In this document: positions 18,097 through 26,750 of the stretch, piece by piece
Layout of the letters: every line of letters begins with the position of its first letter
How positions within the stretch are numbered: the first letter of the stretch is position 1
Source of the DNA: Terriglobia bacterium
GTDB lineage: Bacteria; Acidobacteriota; Terriglobia; Versatilivoradales; Versatilivoraceae
Assembly (NCBI GenBank): GCA_022452285.1
Contig: JAKUNG010000018.1
Coordinates: 1-64,000, forward strand
Length of the DNA stretch: 64,000 bases
Reading direction: 5' to 3'
Made by a program: the position numbers and the translations under genes
Notes under the pieces: generated by a model
The model's database searches: none
Told to the model about the DNA's origin: nothing
The model's input: only the letters and a program-made list of their open reading frames with translations

Positions 18097-19017
18097 ATGC
18101 ATACTAATGTTCCTTCCAGTAAATCAAGAATTCATGAGCAAAGAAATCCAGTTTCAATTCTGTCGATAGCATTTTTTCTTACGGCAACCTTTATGGTAAT
18201 TGAGTTTTTGGTCGGACTTTACACCCAAAGTCTTGCACTAATTGCTGATGCTAGCCATATGCTTGTGGATGCACTGGCTTTGGGTGTGGCCCTTTTAGCT
18301 GTTTGGCTCTCATCAAGACCTGCAACTGCTGACAAAACATTTGGTTTTTATAGGATTGAAATTCTCGCTGCACTTTTAAATGGGCTTATTCTCATTATGA
18401 TCGCACTTGGCATTTTTTATGAATCCTTTCATCGATTCTATGAGCCTCCGGAAATAAAGACTGAGTGGATGATTGCTACTGCAGTAGTAGGATTATTTGT
18501 TAATTTGACCAATGCTTATTTCTTGTATGGGTCTCAGTCACTTAGTCTCAATGTCAGAGCTGCTTTTCTTCACGTTATGGGTGATGCTATTGGTTCTATA
18601 GGGGCTATTTTTGCTGGTATTCTTATGAAATATAAAGGCTGGTATATAGTAGATCCCGTAGTTAGTATGACTGTTGGAGTATTAATTATCTATAACGCTG
18701 GAAAATTGGTACGTGACTCTATCAATATTCTTTTGGAAGGAACCCCTGGACACATTAATTTAGAGGTTATTCATCAGGAATTGTGTAATGTTGGGGGTGT
18801 TAAGTCCATCCACGATCTCCACGTATGGACTCTAACCTCGGGATTTTATGCAATGTCCTGCCATGTGGTTTTGACTGGGGAGGGAGAACAACATAAAATC
18901 TTAAAAGAACTTAGATCTGTATTAAACGACAAGTTTGAAGTAAAACACTCTACCATCCAGCTTGAGGCAAAGAGTCTGGAAGATCAAGAAGATCACTTTT
19001 GTCATTCAAGTAGTTAA
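18097..19017 (+). CDS. Cation diffusion facilitator, zinc/cadmium efflux type
   Basis: This 306-residue inner-membrane antiporter has six predicted helices followed by a cytoplasmic dimer domain (about residues 215-290). The metal site residues are in helix II (ADASHMLVD) and helix V (HVMGDAIGS). The paired His-Asp arrangement is typical of zinc-transporting CDF proteins such as CzcD and ZitB, which exchange zinc or cadmium for protons. The C-terminal domain has IHDLHVWTL, common in this subgroup. It follows the cyclase gene by 41 bases on the same strand, but a shared function is not evident. No zinc-responsive operator was recognised. Confidence 0.9.
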   Translation: MHTNVPSSKSRIHEQRNPVSILSIAFFLTATFMVIEFLVGLYTQSLALIADASHMLVDALALGVALLAVWLSSRPATADKTFGFYRIEILAALLNGLILIMIALGIFYESFHRFYEPPEIKTEWMIATAVVGLFVNLTNAYFLYGSQSLSLNVRAAFLHVMGDAIGSIGAIFAGILMKYKGWYIVDPVVSMTVGVLIIYNAGKLVRDSINILLEGTPGHINLEVIHQELCNVGGVKSIHDLHVWTLTSGFYAMSCHVVLTGEGEQHKILKELRSVLNDKFEVKHSTIQLEAKSLEDQEDHFCHSSS

Positions 19018-19324
19018 TTTTAGGGAAGTTTCAATTAACTGGAGTTTGTCTATAGGATAGAAGAGTTTCAGAGATTACCAGGATAGTTATACACTGATAT
19101 AATCAAAAAAAGAATCGATAATCCGTTATTTTTAGATGGTCTTTTTTGTCTGAGTATAGATCACAAGTAGCATGTGACTTATATTTATTGACATATGACC
19201 ACCAGGAAGAGGAGAATGGGAAGTTTTTGAATTTAAATTATACTTTAATTATAAAAGTTAAAGGGTAATTCCTTTGTAGAGTGTACTAATAACATTTGAT
19301 TTTTTGGTCTTTAGCGGGGTTTGG
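19018..19324. other. Intergenic region upstream of dnaG, 307 bases
   Basis: The stretch lies between the CDF transporter and dnaG, both plus strand. It holds the candidate dnaG promoter at 19227-19255. A lone perfect -35 box TTGACA at 19188-19193 has no suitable -10 partner. A GGGG ribosome site lies at 19316-19319. There is no rpsU, which precedes dnaG in the macromolecular-synthesis operon of many Proteobacteria, and I see no other coding frame. Confidence 0.5.
19227..19255 (+). promoter_or_regulatory. Candidate sigma-70 promoter for dnaG-rpoD
   Basis: TTGAAT at 19227-19232 and TATAAA at 19250-19255 are separated by exactly 17 bases. The predicted start is near 19262, about 60 bases before the dnaG ATG. 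In AT-rich DNA such matches also occur by chance. Confidence 0.4.
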
Positions 19325-21067
19325 ATGAACTTAGCTCACGATTTAGTTGATCGTGTGAAGGGTGTTGCTGATATTGTCGATATCATTCAGGCTTATGTGC
19401 AACTTAGAAAATCTGGAGCGAATTTTCTTGGTCTTTGCCCCTTTCACTCTGAAAAGACTCCTTCTTTTCACGTTCACTCATCGCGGCAATTCTTTTATTG
19501 TTTTGGTTGTCATGCAAAAGGTGACGTTCTGAAGTTTGTGGAATTGATGGAGGGACTGAGCTTTTCCGAGGCCTTACGATGGCTGGCGGAAAAATATGGA
19601 ATCTCAGTAGAGAAAATAAATAGCTCAAAGAATCCTAAAGTTCAAGAACGCGAAGTTCTTTTTGCTATTCACTCAAGAGCCGCACAATATTTCCAAGAAG
19701 AACTCTTTAAAAGTCGTGAAGGACGTTTGGCTCAACAGTATTTGAATAGTCGATTGGTTAGTCAGGATAGTATCAAGAAATTTAACCTTGGTTATGCACC
19801 AGGGGGCGCTAACGGGCTTTTACAAAAGTTAAAGAGAGATTTTTCACTTAAGCATCTCAAACTTAGTGGATTAATTCAAAATAGTGAGAAAATGAATCAA
19901 AGCTATGATCGATTTAGGAAAAGAGTCATTTTTCCAATAGACAATGAGTCTGGGAAGATCATTGGTTTTGGGGGTAGAGTTTTAGGAGATGGATACCCTA
20001 AGTATTTGAATTCTCCTGAAACACCTATATATAGTAAGAGTAAAACTCTATTTGCTTTAAGTTATGCTCGAGCAGAGATTAGGAAGCAAGACCTAGCTAT
20101 TTTGGTGGAAGGCTACTTAGATTGTATTGCTCTGCATCAAGTAGGTATCAATAATGTAATAGCATCCTGTGGAACTAGCCTGACGGAACCGCAGGCTAAG
20201 CTCTTGGGGCGTTTTACAAAAAAAGTAATTGTAAATTTTGACCCTGATCAAGCTGGTAAATCTGCTGCTTTGCGATCGATTAATATTCTATTGGAAAACG
20301 GATTTAAAATTAATGTTCTTTCACTTCCCGATCAACTTGACCCAGATGCTTATATCAAAGCCCAGGGAGTTATTGAGTATCGAAAATTGTTGCAAAAAGC
20401 ACCTAGTTATTTTGAACATTTGCTCCTTCAGGCGAGGAGCGAAAGTTCGCTTTCTACAGTTGAGGAAAAAGTAGCTGCAATTGACAAGTTGTTGCCCTAT
20501 TTATCCAGAATTTCTAATCGTATTGAACGAGAAGAAAATACTCGTCGTGTGGTTGAAGTGTTTGGAATTGATGAGAATGCAATCCGAACAGAAATAAAAA
20601 AAACGACTCAAGCTGGTCAAAAAAGACTGACTATGAATCATGATCGGATAAGTGTCCAGCTAATGGAAGGAGAGAAGCAGACAATTAAAGCCATTTTGGA
20701 GCTTGATGGGCAAGCCGGACAGATTGTAAACCAACTTGAAGATTCAAAGGTTTATGTAGGTTGGCACTCAGAAAATATTTTTCAAAAAATCATTAGTCTT
20801 TTCAAACAAGAAGGAAAGGTTGATTTTGAACGCTTACAAGAACTATTACCTACAGCGATGGAACGAGATGTAATTAATGGAGTAGTTTTTTCTGAAGGGG
20901 TGGAACCTCGGATCGATAGTTGTATGGAATGGATAAAACGTCAAAAGAGTACTAAAGAGATTGCAAGATTACAAAAGGAAATTGAGGAAGCGTCTCGGTC
21001 CCAGGATTATAAACTGCTCTCTAATCTTTATTCCAAAAAAGAAATAGAAAAGCGGAGTTTGGATTAA
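19325..21067 (+). CDS. dnaG: DNA primase
   Basis: DnaG synthesises RNA primers for replication. The N-terminal zinc-binding domain has CPFH at residues 33-36 and CFGC at about 54-57. The RNA polymerase core contains the TOPRIM motifs [11 protein letters not shown] and [12 protein letters not shown], and a C-terminal region that would bind DnaB follows. I start it at the ATG 19325 (580 residues), which has GGGG five bases upstream, instead of the TTG at 19304. It ends 61 bases before rpoD, the conserved dnaG-rpoD pairing that couples replication and transcription. Confidence 0.96.
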   Translation: MNLAHDLVDRVKGVADIVDIIQAYVQLRKSGANFLGLCPFHSEKTPSFHVHSSRQFFYCFGCHAKGDVLKFVELMEGLSFSEALRWLAEKYGISVEKINSSKNPKVQEREVLFAIHSRAAQYFQEELFKSREGRLAQQYLNSRLVSQDSIKKFNLGYAPGGANGLLQKLKRDFSLKHLKLSGLIQNSEKMNQSYDRFRKRVIFPIDNESGKIIGFGGRVLGDGYPKYLNSPETPIYSKSKTLFALSYARAEIRKQDLAILVEGYLDCIALHQVGINNVIASCGTSLTEPQAKLLGRFTKKVIVNFDPDQAGKSAALRSINILLENGFKINVLSLPDQLDPDAYIKAQGVIEYRKLLQKAPSYFEHLLLQARSESSLSTVEEKVAAIDKLLPYLSRISNRIEREENTRRVVEVFGIDENAIRTEIKKTTQAGQKRLTMNHDRISVQLMEGEKQTIKAILELDGQAGQIVNQLEDSKVYVGWHSENIFQKIISLFKQEGKVDFERLQELLPTAMERDVINGVVFSEGVEPRIDSCMEWIKRQKSTKEIARLQKEIEEASRSQDYKLLSNLYSKKEIEKRSLD

Positions 21068-21128
21068 GTCCTCTGACTTTTTTACCTTTTGTTTTGTCGG
21101 TTTATATCAAGAAGAAATAGAGAATAGA

Positions 21129-22898
21129 ATGAGGAAAAGGACAAATATGCCTAATATAGAAGATAATGATCCATTAGCCAATTTAGAACAAAATCTAGGT
21201 GTTAACCTTGAGGACAAGTACGAAGAAATAAAGCGTTTGATAGATCTTGGAAAGGAGAAGGGTTATTTGCTGTACGATGAAGTTAACGATCTTCTCCCAA
21301 ACGACGTTACATCCTCTGATGAACTCGATGAAATGTTTACAATGTTTAGGTCACAAGGGATTGAAGTCATTGATAGTGATCCAAAGACAGTTGGCACTGA
21401 AAAACTTGGTTATTCCAGTGAAAGTAACAATGAAACTAAGCGTTTAGATCTAACACCAGGGACTTTAGATAAGACCAATGATCCAGTTCGTCTCTATTTG
21501 AGGGAAATGGGAACGGTGCCCCTTCTTACTCGAGAAGGTGAAGTTGCAATAGCTAAGAGAATTGAACGTGGTCAAATGAATGTTTTAAAGGCAGTTTCCC
21601 GGTCACCTATCGTTATTAAGGAAATCATCGATCTTGGCAAGCAATTATCCCGTGGAGAACGATCGATAAGTGAAGTTGTAGTATTTCAAGAAGAAGTGGT
21701 TAGTGAAAAAGCTATAGAAAAAAGACTAATTGAAATGGTGGACGGCATTATCCAGGTCAACAAGCTTTATAAAAAATACAATAGATCGTTAGAATCCTTT
21801 TTAAATACTCCGAAATCTAAAAAGCCAAAACTAAATCGCAAGTTACTCTCTAAAGTTAAACGTCAGAGAATCAATTTATCTAAAGCTGTCAGGGGTTTAT
21901 CAATGAGTCCTATTGAACACTTACGACTCATTGATCAGTTAAGGAGACATTATGAGACCCTACGTCCATTAGAGAAAGAGATTGATCGATTGAGCAGAAA
22001 GATCCGTCATCCCAGAGTAAAAAATGTTTCAGCGCTGAAAAGAGAGTTGCGTTCAATCAAACAGAAAACTTCATTAATGGAAAAAAATACCCAGACACGT
22101 GGAGTTGAGTTAAAGAGAACTATTCAAACCATTGATAGGGCTAATGCGGCAGCAGATTTTGCTAAACGTGAATTAGTGGAAGCTAACTTGCGTTTAGTTG
22201 TCTCAATAGCCAAGAAATATACTAACAGAGGTCTCCAGTTTTTAGATTTGATTCAGGAGGGTAACATTGGTTTAATGAAAGCGGTTGAGAAGTTTGAATA
22301 TCGCAGAGGATATAAGTTTTCTACATATGCAACCTGGTGGATTCGCCAAGCTATTACCAGGGCTATTGCTGATCAGGCACGAACAATTCGGATTCCAGTT
22401 CATATGATTGAAACAATTAATAAATTAATCCGTACCTCAAGGAGCTTAGTACAGGAACTTGGGCGGGAACCGACTTCTGAAGAAATTGCTACTCGCATGG
22501 AAATACCAGTTCAAAAAGTTAGGAAAGTCTTAAAAATTTCTCAAGAACCAATTTCCCTTGAAACTCCTATTGGTGAGGAAGAAGATTCTCATTTAGGAGA
22601 TTTCATTGAGGATCGTCAAGTAGTTTCTCCTTCAGAAGCAGTAATCAACATTAACCTGAAGGAAATGACAGGCAATGTTTTAAAAACACTCACTCCTAGG
22701 GAGGAAAGAGTAATTAAAATGAGATTTGGATTAGATAATGGTAGTGATCATACTTTAGAGGAAGTAGGCCAGAATTTTGCTGTGACTAGAGAACGAATTC
22801 GTCAGATTGAAGCCAAGGCTTTGCGCAAACTTAGGCATCCTTCACGTAGCCGAAAATTGAAACCTTTTATGGACAACCCTGATCGTGACTTGAACTAA
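21129..22898 (+). CDS. rpoD: Primary RNA polymerase sigma factor (sigma-70/RpoD)
   Basis: This 589-residue group 1 sigma factor directs housekeeping transcription. An acidic region 1.1 spans roughly residues 15-80 ([14 protein letters not shown]). Region 1.2 follows with [22 protein letters not shown] basic, helical non-conserved insert occupies about residues 200-330. Regions 2.1-2.4 include [19 protein letters not shown] and [10 protein letters not shown], and region 4 ends with [20 protein letters not shown]. An alternative ATG at 21147 also has an AGGA-type site, so the first six residues are uncertain. The presence of a full RpoD supports using sigma-70 consensus boxes when reading promoters in this window. 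Confidence 0.97.
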   Translation: MRKRTNMPNIEDNDPLANLEQNLGVNLEDKYEEIKRLIDLGKEKGYLLYDEVNDLLPNDVTSSDELDEMFTMFRSQGIEVIDSDPKTVGTEKLGYSSESNNETKRLDLTPGTLDKTNDPVRLYLREMGTVPLLTREGEVAIAKRIERGQMNVLKAVSRSPIVIKEIIDLGKQLSRGERSISEVVVFQEEVVSEKAIEKRLIEMVDGIIQVNKLYKKYNRSLESFLNTPKSKKPKLNRKLLSKVKRQRINLSKAVRGLSMSPIEHLRLIDQLRRHYETLRPLEKEIDRLSRKIRHPRVKNVSALKRELRSIKQKTSLMEKNTQTRGVELKRTIQTIDRANAAADFAKRELVEANLRLVVSIAKKYTNRGLQFLDLIQEGNIGLMKAVEKFEYRRGYKFSTYATWWIRQAITRAIADQARTIRIPVHMIETINKLIRTSRSLVQELGREPTSEEIATRMEIPVQKVRKVLKISQEPISLETPIGEEEDSHLGDFIEDRQVVSPSEAVININLKEMTGNVLKTLTPREERVIKMRFGLDNGSDHTLEEVGQNFAVTRERIRQIEAKALRKLRHPSRSRKLKPFMDNPDRDLN

Positions 22899-22945
22899 AT
22901 TAACGTTTTAATTGATTCTATCTTGTTATGTAATAGTTTGGTTCT

Positions 22946-23022
22946 GGGCCCATAGCTCAGTTGGTTAGAGCCACCGGCTCATAACCGGAAGGTCGTAGGT
23001 TCGAGTCCTACTGGGCCCACCA
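22946..23022 (+). tRNA. tRNA with CAT anticodon (elongator Met, or Ile2 if lysidine-modified)
   Basis: The 77 bases fold as a complete cloverleaf. Acceptor GGGCCCA pairs with TGGGCCC, the D arm is GCTC/GAGC, and the anticodon loop CTCATAA carries CAT. The T arm GTAGG/CCTAC encloses TTCGAGT, and CCA is encoded. It is not the initiator: the first acceptor pair is G-C and the three G-C anticodon-stem pairs are missing. The top anticodon-stem position is an A.A mismatch. Elongator tRNA-Met and tRNA-Ile2 share this anticodon, and I cannot separate them by eye. It sits between rpoD and the zinc-ribbon gene. Confidence 0.95.
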
Positions 23023-23040
23023 TTAATACCCTCAAAGTAA

Positions 23041-23772
23041 ATGGGCATGCATCCAAATATAGAAAAACTTATCCAACTTCAGAAAATTGAAATCCAAATT
23101 AAGGTGCTCGGTGAAGAACTGAAGCAGTTACCTCAAAGATTAAAACTGATGGAGAAAAAGTTAGAGAAAACGTCAGATCTACTTGAGCAAGGTAAAGAAG
23201 ATGTAAAGGTAATTGAATTTAATCGCCGCCAAGCAGAGAATAAAATAAAAGTTGTAGAAGAAAAAATTTCTAAGTATAGAGTCCAGCTTTCTGATGTTAA
23301 AACTAATGAACAATATAAAGCTCTGCTCCAAGAAATTGATTTTCAAAATGAGAGAATTCATACAGTTGAAGACGATATTTTGAAGGATATGGAAAAAGAA
23401 GATAGATTGAAAGTTAACTATGCTGAGCTTGAAGAGAAGCATCGGCAGGAGGTATCCCAGGTTAGTGACGAGAAGAAAATTGCTCAAAAGTCTGCTGCTG
23501 AAATGGAAATTAAATTAGAACAAAGTGAAAAAGAACGTGACACATTAATTAAGTTGATTAGCCCAGAGGTCTATAGGATCTATCGGTCTATTTCTGATAT
23601 TCGAAAAGGAATTGGCTTGGCTCGCGCTACTGAAAGCTGTCAGGGTTGTCATGTACGTATTCGACCTAGTATTTTAAGCAGAGTTATGGGCAATCAAGAA
23701 ATCCTAACTTGTGAAAGTTGTAACCGCATTCTTTACTGGCAACCGGATGGACCGTACGAGGTTAGTTCTTGA
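23041..23772 (+). CDS. Coiled-coil protein with C-terminal C4 zinc ribbon (COG1579 family)
   Basis: The 243-residue protein is a long helical coiled coil (about residues 5-185, heptad-rich and full of Lys and Glu). A zinc ribbon follows, with cysteines in CQGCH and CESC near residues 200 and 223. This matches the widespread COG1579 family, whose members are thought to bind nucleic acid or act in envelope biogenesis but have no firm function. Its gene often sits next to an RNase H or Nif3-like gene, and here RNase HI follows directly. The ATG at 23041 lies only 18 bases after the tRNA and has no clear ribosome site. It could be read from the upstream rpoD/tRNA transcript. Confidence 0.85.
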   Translation: MGMHPNIEKLIQLQKIEIQIKVLGEELKQLPQRLKLMEKKLEKTSDLLEQGKEDVKVIEFNRRQAENKIKVVEEKISKYRVQLSDVKTNEQYKALLQEIDFQNERIHTVEDDILKDMEKEDRLKVNYAELEEKHRQEVSQVSDEKKIAQKSAAEMEIKLEQSEKERDTLIKLISPEVYRIYRSISDIRKGIGLARATESCQGCHVRIRPSILSRVMGNQEILTCESCNRILYWQPDGPYEVSS

Positions 23773-23797
23773 TTTAGGAGAAAACAGAAATTTGAAA

Positions 23798-24202
23798 ATG
23801 CTTGTTGCTTATGTAGATGGGGGCTCTCGAGGAAATCCAGGTCCAGCAGGTTATGGTGTCTACATCCTAGATGAAAATGGAAATGAATTGGGAAGTTTAT
23901 TTAAAAATCTGGGAATCCAAACTAATAACTTTGCAGAATACTCAGGACTGATCGCTGCTTTAAATTATGCCAGTACTAATAATTTTAAAAGGGTTAGAAT
24001 CTTTTCTGATTCTGAGCTGATGGTCCGGCAAATCAATGGAATTTACCGAGTCAAAAGTCCAATTCTCAGTGGGTTATTTGAAAAAGCAAAAAGTCTTATT
24101 GGAGAACTCGAGGATTTCTCAATGGCACATATTCCCAGAAATCGAAATAAAGAGGCTGACCGTTTGGCAAACTTGGCAATGAATTCTCCAATGCAAAAAT
24201 AG
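23798..24202 (+). CDS. Ribonuclease HI-family protein
   Basis: The enzyme cuts the RNA strand of RNA-DNA hybrids. All four catalytic acids of the RNase H fold are visible: Asp in YVDGGSRGNPGP, Glu in NNFAEYSGL, Asp in IFSDSELMV and Asp in EADRLANLA. The frame is open further upstream into the previous gene, but the family N-terminus begins with MLVAYVDGG, so I start at ATG 23798 (134 residues). A TTG at 23792 is the alternative and lies closer to AGGAG at 23776-23780. The protein is of the short RnhA/YpdQ-like group without a hybrid-binding domain. An RNase HII gene (rnhB) is also present in this window. Confidence 0.88.
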   Translation: MLVAYVDGGSRGNPGPAGYGVYILDENGNELGSLFKNLGIQTNNFAEYSGLIAALNYASTNNFKRVRIFSDSELMVRQINGIYRVKSPILSGLFEKAKSLIGELEDFSMAHIPRNRNKEADRLANLAMNSPMQK

Positions 24203-24204
24203 GA

Positions 24205-24257
24205 ACTCCAACATTTATCTATATACCTTCAAAGTTTTTATGAACTTTCTTTGGAGT
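24205..24257. terminator. Nested inverted repeats downstream of RNase HI
   Basis: An inner stem AAAGTT (24231-24236) with AACTTT (24243-24248) lies inside an outer pair ACTCCAA (24205-24211) and TTGGAGT (24251-24257). It begins three bases after the RNase HI stop codon. The convergent mqnA gene ends about 100 bases away. A role in ending transcription is plausible, but there is no long T run right after the stem. Confidence 0.4.
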
Positions 24258-24365
24258 AGACCGATTTTTCTAGAAAGGCTTTTGGATGCTAAAATTACTT
24301 AATCTGAAAGTCTTTTTTATGTGAGTTAGCTATTTAGATTAAAATGGTTTCTGGAGGATTTTTAT

Positions 24366-25154
24366 TTAAATGAATTTCAGCTTTCTGTTTCCTTTTATTA
24401 TTCCAAGCTGATTAGCGAGTTCATAAAAGAGTAATAGCCCATCAAGGTTTTCTTCATCCAAGGAATAATCGATGCAGTGCTTTAGATAATTGGATATTTG
24501 CTTTTGAGGCAATGACAATTTTCGAGATTGTTGTTTAACAATATCTTTTAAATGAGACACTCCATAATGGTAGGATTCGAGAAACTGAGTAGAACTTGTT
24601 AATCCACTTTCAGTTCTAATGGCCCAGAAGGCAAACACAAAGGGTTTGCCAGTCTCGTTTCTCCATTCTTCTGATAGATCATAGTGGTAGAGTCCTGTGA
24701 TATTAGCTGTTAATGCTGAGTCTCCAATTAGTAGTGCCGCATCGTTGTAATGCAACATTTTTTTCAAGTCTGGTTCATGACTGGTAACTAAAGGATTAAG
24801 CTTGAAACGAATTTTCAGTAGTATCTGAAGAAGAGCTACTGAGGTACGTGAAGATTTGTCTAATGCTATACTGTTAACTTTTTGAATAGGTACTTTACTT
24901 ATAAGCAAAACGCTGCTTACTTTTCGTTTTGATGCAACCGATAGGTTGGGGACAATTTTTAAATTGGTTATTCGTTGGTACTCTATAGCTGGAATAAGGC
25001 CTACGTCAACTGATCCAACTGCTATTTGATCAGCACAAAGTGACGGAGGAGAAAAATCGTAATCAAAGACATCTTTAGATTGATTATGAATAAAGCCCCA
25101 TGATAAGGGCAGAGAGTTAAGATAACCAACAATGGAAAGCCTAAGTTTAAACAC
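24366..25154 (-). CDS. mqnA: Chorismate dehydratase of the futalosine menaquinone pathway
   Basis: MqnA dehydrates chorismate to 3-[(1-carboxyvinyl)oxy]benzoate, the first step of menaquinone synthesis by the futalosine route. The 262-residue protein has the family start LSIVGYLNSLPLSWG, then VGSVDVGLIPAIEY, SSVLLISK, AALLIGDSAL and PFVFAFWAIR. These are the periplasmic-binding-protein-like substrate-pocket segments of MqnA/MqnD. The start is a GTG at 25154. The other mqn genes are not in the window, so the gene is separated from its pathway partners. It implies menaquinone-based respiration made by the mqn pathway rather than the classical men pathway. Confidence 0.92.
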   Translation of the reverse strand: MFKLRLSIVGYLNSLPLSWGFIHNQSKDVFDYDFSPPSLCADQIAVGSVDVGLIPAIEYQRITNLKIVPNLSVASKRKVSSVLLISKVPIQKVNSIALDKSSRTSVALLQILLKIRFKLNPLVTSHEPDLKKMLHYNDAALLIGDSALTANITGLYHYDLSEEWRNETGKPFVFAFWAIRTESGLTSSTQFLESYHYGVSHLKDIVKQQSRKLSLPQKQISNYLKHCIDYSLDEENLDGLLLFYELANQLGIIKGNRKLKFI

Positions 25155-25441
25155 GGTTCAATTGTAGCGACTTTTTTGGGTAAATTAAAGTTAACTTCTT
25201 GGTTAGTATCATGTTATTACAATCCATATGTTTAACTCTTATCCTTATTTTTTCCTTCAAGTTAGAAAGATTTGGAAAAGTTTAATGTGAACCACAGGAG
25301 TAGTTGATCTTAGGCTGGAAGACAAAGAGATGGTGACTGAAGAATCAAGAGGAACTTTGTTCCTTACAATAGCTATAAGCTAGATTAAGAATTTAGTTTT
25401 TCGGTATACTTAGGGAGTGGGTTAGGCTAGATGGAGGTAAC

Positions 25442-26668
25442 ATGAGTTACAGAAATAAATTTTCTCTGATCATAGTTTCAGCATTACTTGTTTGTTATGC
25501 CGTAGTTGGTGGGCTTATGGTTAGGGGAGTGGGTCAGGAGGGCGCTTACTCCCAATTAGCAATCTTTAATGAGGTCCTTGCTAAAATTAAAGGAAATTAT
25601 GTAGAAGATCCTGATCTATCTAAAGTAATGCATGGTGCTTTACTTGGTTTGCTAGAATCCTTAGATCCCTATAGTACTTATCTTACAGCTGAAGAATATG
25701 CTCGTTATCAAATAAGTAGAACAAGTGGGGATGGAGAAATCGGCTTAGAACTTTCTAAGGAAAAGATGCTCGGTTATATTTATGTCATTCATCCCATTGA
25801 AGCAGGTTCATCTAAAAGAGCTGGAGTACGATCAGGTGATGTAATCGAGACTATTGACGGTGTAAATACTCAGGACATTAGTTTAGTTCAAGCTGAATAT
25901 CTACTATCCGGAGAAATTGGCTCAGAAGTTAAGCTGAAGATTCTTAGGCGTGGCAGGCCAGATCCTGCAGAAATAATAGTGGTTAGGGAAAAAATAAAAA
26001 TTTCGCCAGTACGAAATCGCTTAATAAAAAAACAGATTGGATATTTGAGGGTGTCTCGTTTTGTCAAAGGTGTGGGTCAAGAACTCCGTATCAACTTACA
26101 AACTATAATATCTCAAGGGGCTGATCGACTAATCTTGGATCTTCGAAATTGCGGAGGTGATGAATTTAATGAGGGCATCGAAGTTGCTAATTTATTTTTA
26201 GATCATGGTGTAATTGCTTATTCTGAAGGGCAGCAGTCTGAAAGAAAAGAATTTACAGCGGATCCAGATAAGGTAGTTTCAAAACTTCCTCTTGTTATTT
26301 TACAGAATTATGGCAGCGCTTCCGCTGCTGAAGTTGTTTCTGTTGCCATTAAGGAAAACCAACGTGGTGAAATTGTTGGAGTCCGGAGTTTTGGCAAAGC
26401 AGCAATTCAAAGGATTATACCCTTAGATGGACAATCAGCAGTTCTTCTTTCAGTAGCTAAGTTTTACTCTCAGTCAGGTCAAGTAATACAAAACAAAGGG
26501 GTTCTTCCAGACTATGAGATTCCGGATGGCTCAGGTGTTAGCGTGGGTCTTCCAGGGGCGCCTACTGCAGAAGAAGTAAAACCACCAAGAGAACATAAAG
26601 ATATTCAACTTCAAAAGGCTATTGAACTTCTTACAAAACCTTTAGAACAAGAACGTAAAACGGCCTAA
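25442..26668 (+). CDS. S41-family C-terminal processing protease
   Basis: This 408-residue periplasmic protease has an N-terminal hydrophobic anchor or signal (about residues 8-28), a PDZ domain at about 95-180 and an S41 catalytic domain at about 200-370. The catalytic serine is Ser294 in GSASAAE and the general-base lysine is Lys319 in FGKAAIQ. They are 25 residues apart, as in E. coli Prc. Most relatives have FGKG at the lysine loop, so FGKA is a small deviation. CtpA-type enzymes trim or degrade envelope proteins from their C-termini. The ATG at 25442 follows a GGAGG ribosome site. The ABC-F gene follows 82 bases downstream. Confidence 0.93.
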   Translation: MSYRNKFSLIIVSALLVCYAVVGGLMVRGVGQEGAYSQLAIFNEVLAKIKGNYVEDPDLSKVMHGALLGLLESLDPYSTYLTAEEYARYQISRTSGDGEIGLELSKEKMLGYIYVIHPIEAGSSKRAGVRSGDVIETIDGVNTQDISLVQAEYLLSGEIGSEVKLKILRRGRPDPAEIIVVREKIKISPVRNRLIKKQIGYLRVSRFVKGVGQELRINLQTIISQGADRLILDLRNCGGDEFNEGIEVANLFLDHGVIAYSEGQQSERKEFTADPDKVVSKLPLVILQNYGSASAAEVVSVAIKENQRGEIVGVRSFGKAAIQRIIPLDGQSAVLLSVAKFYSQSGQVIQNKGVLPDYEIPDGSGVSVGLPGAPTAEEVKPPREHKDIQLQKAIELLTKPLEQERKTA

Positions 26669-26750
26669 GTTCTGTTCTTAAACCTGTTTTAGAATACTTA
26701 TTCAAACAGTCTAACAGCTGAAATATGTCAATTTTCCTGCCTGCATAGCA

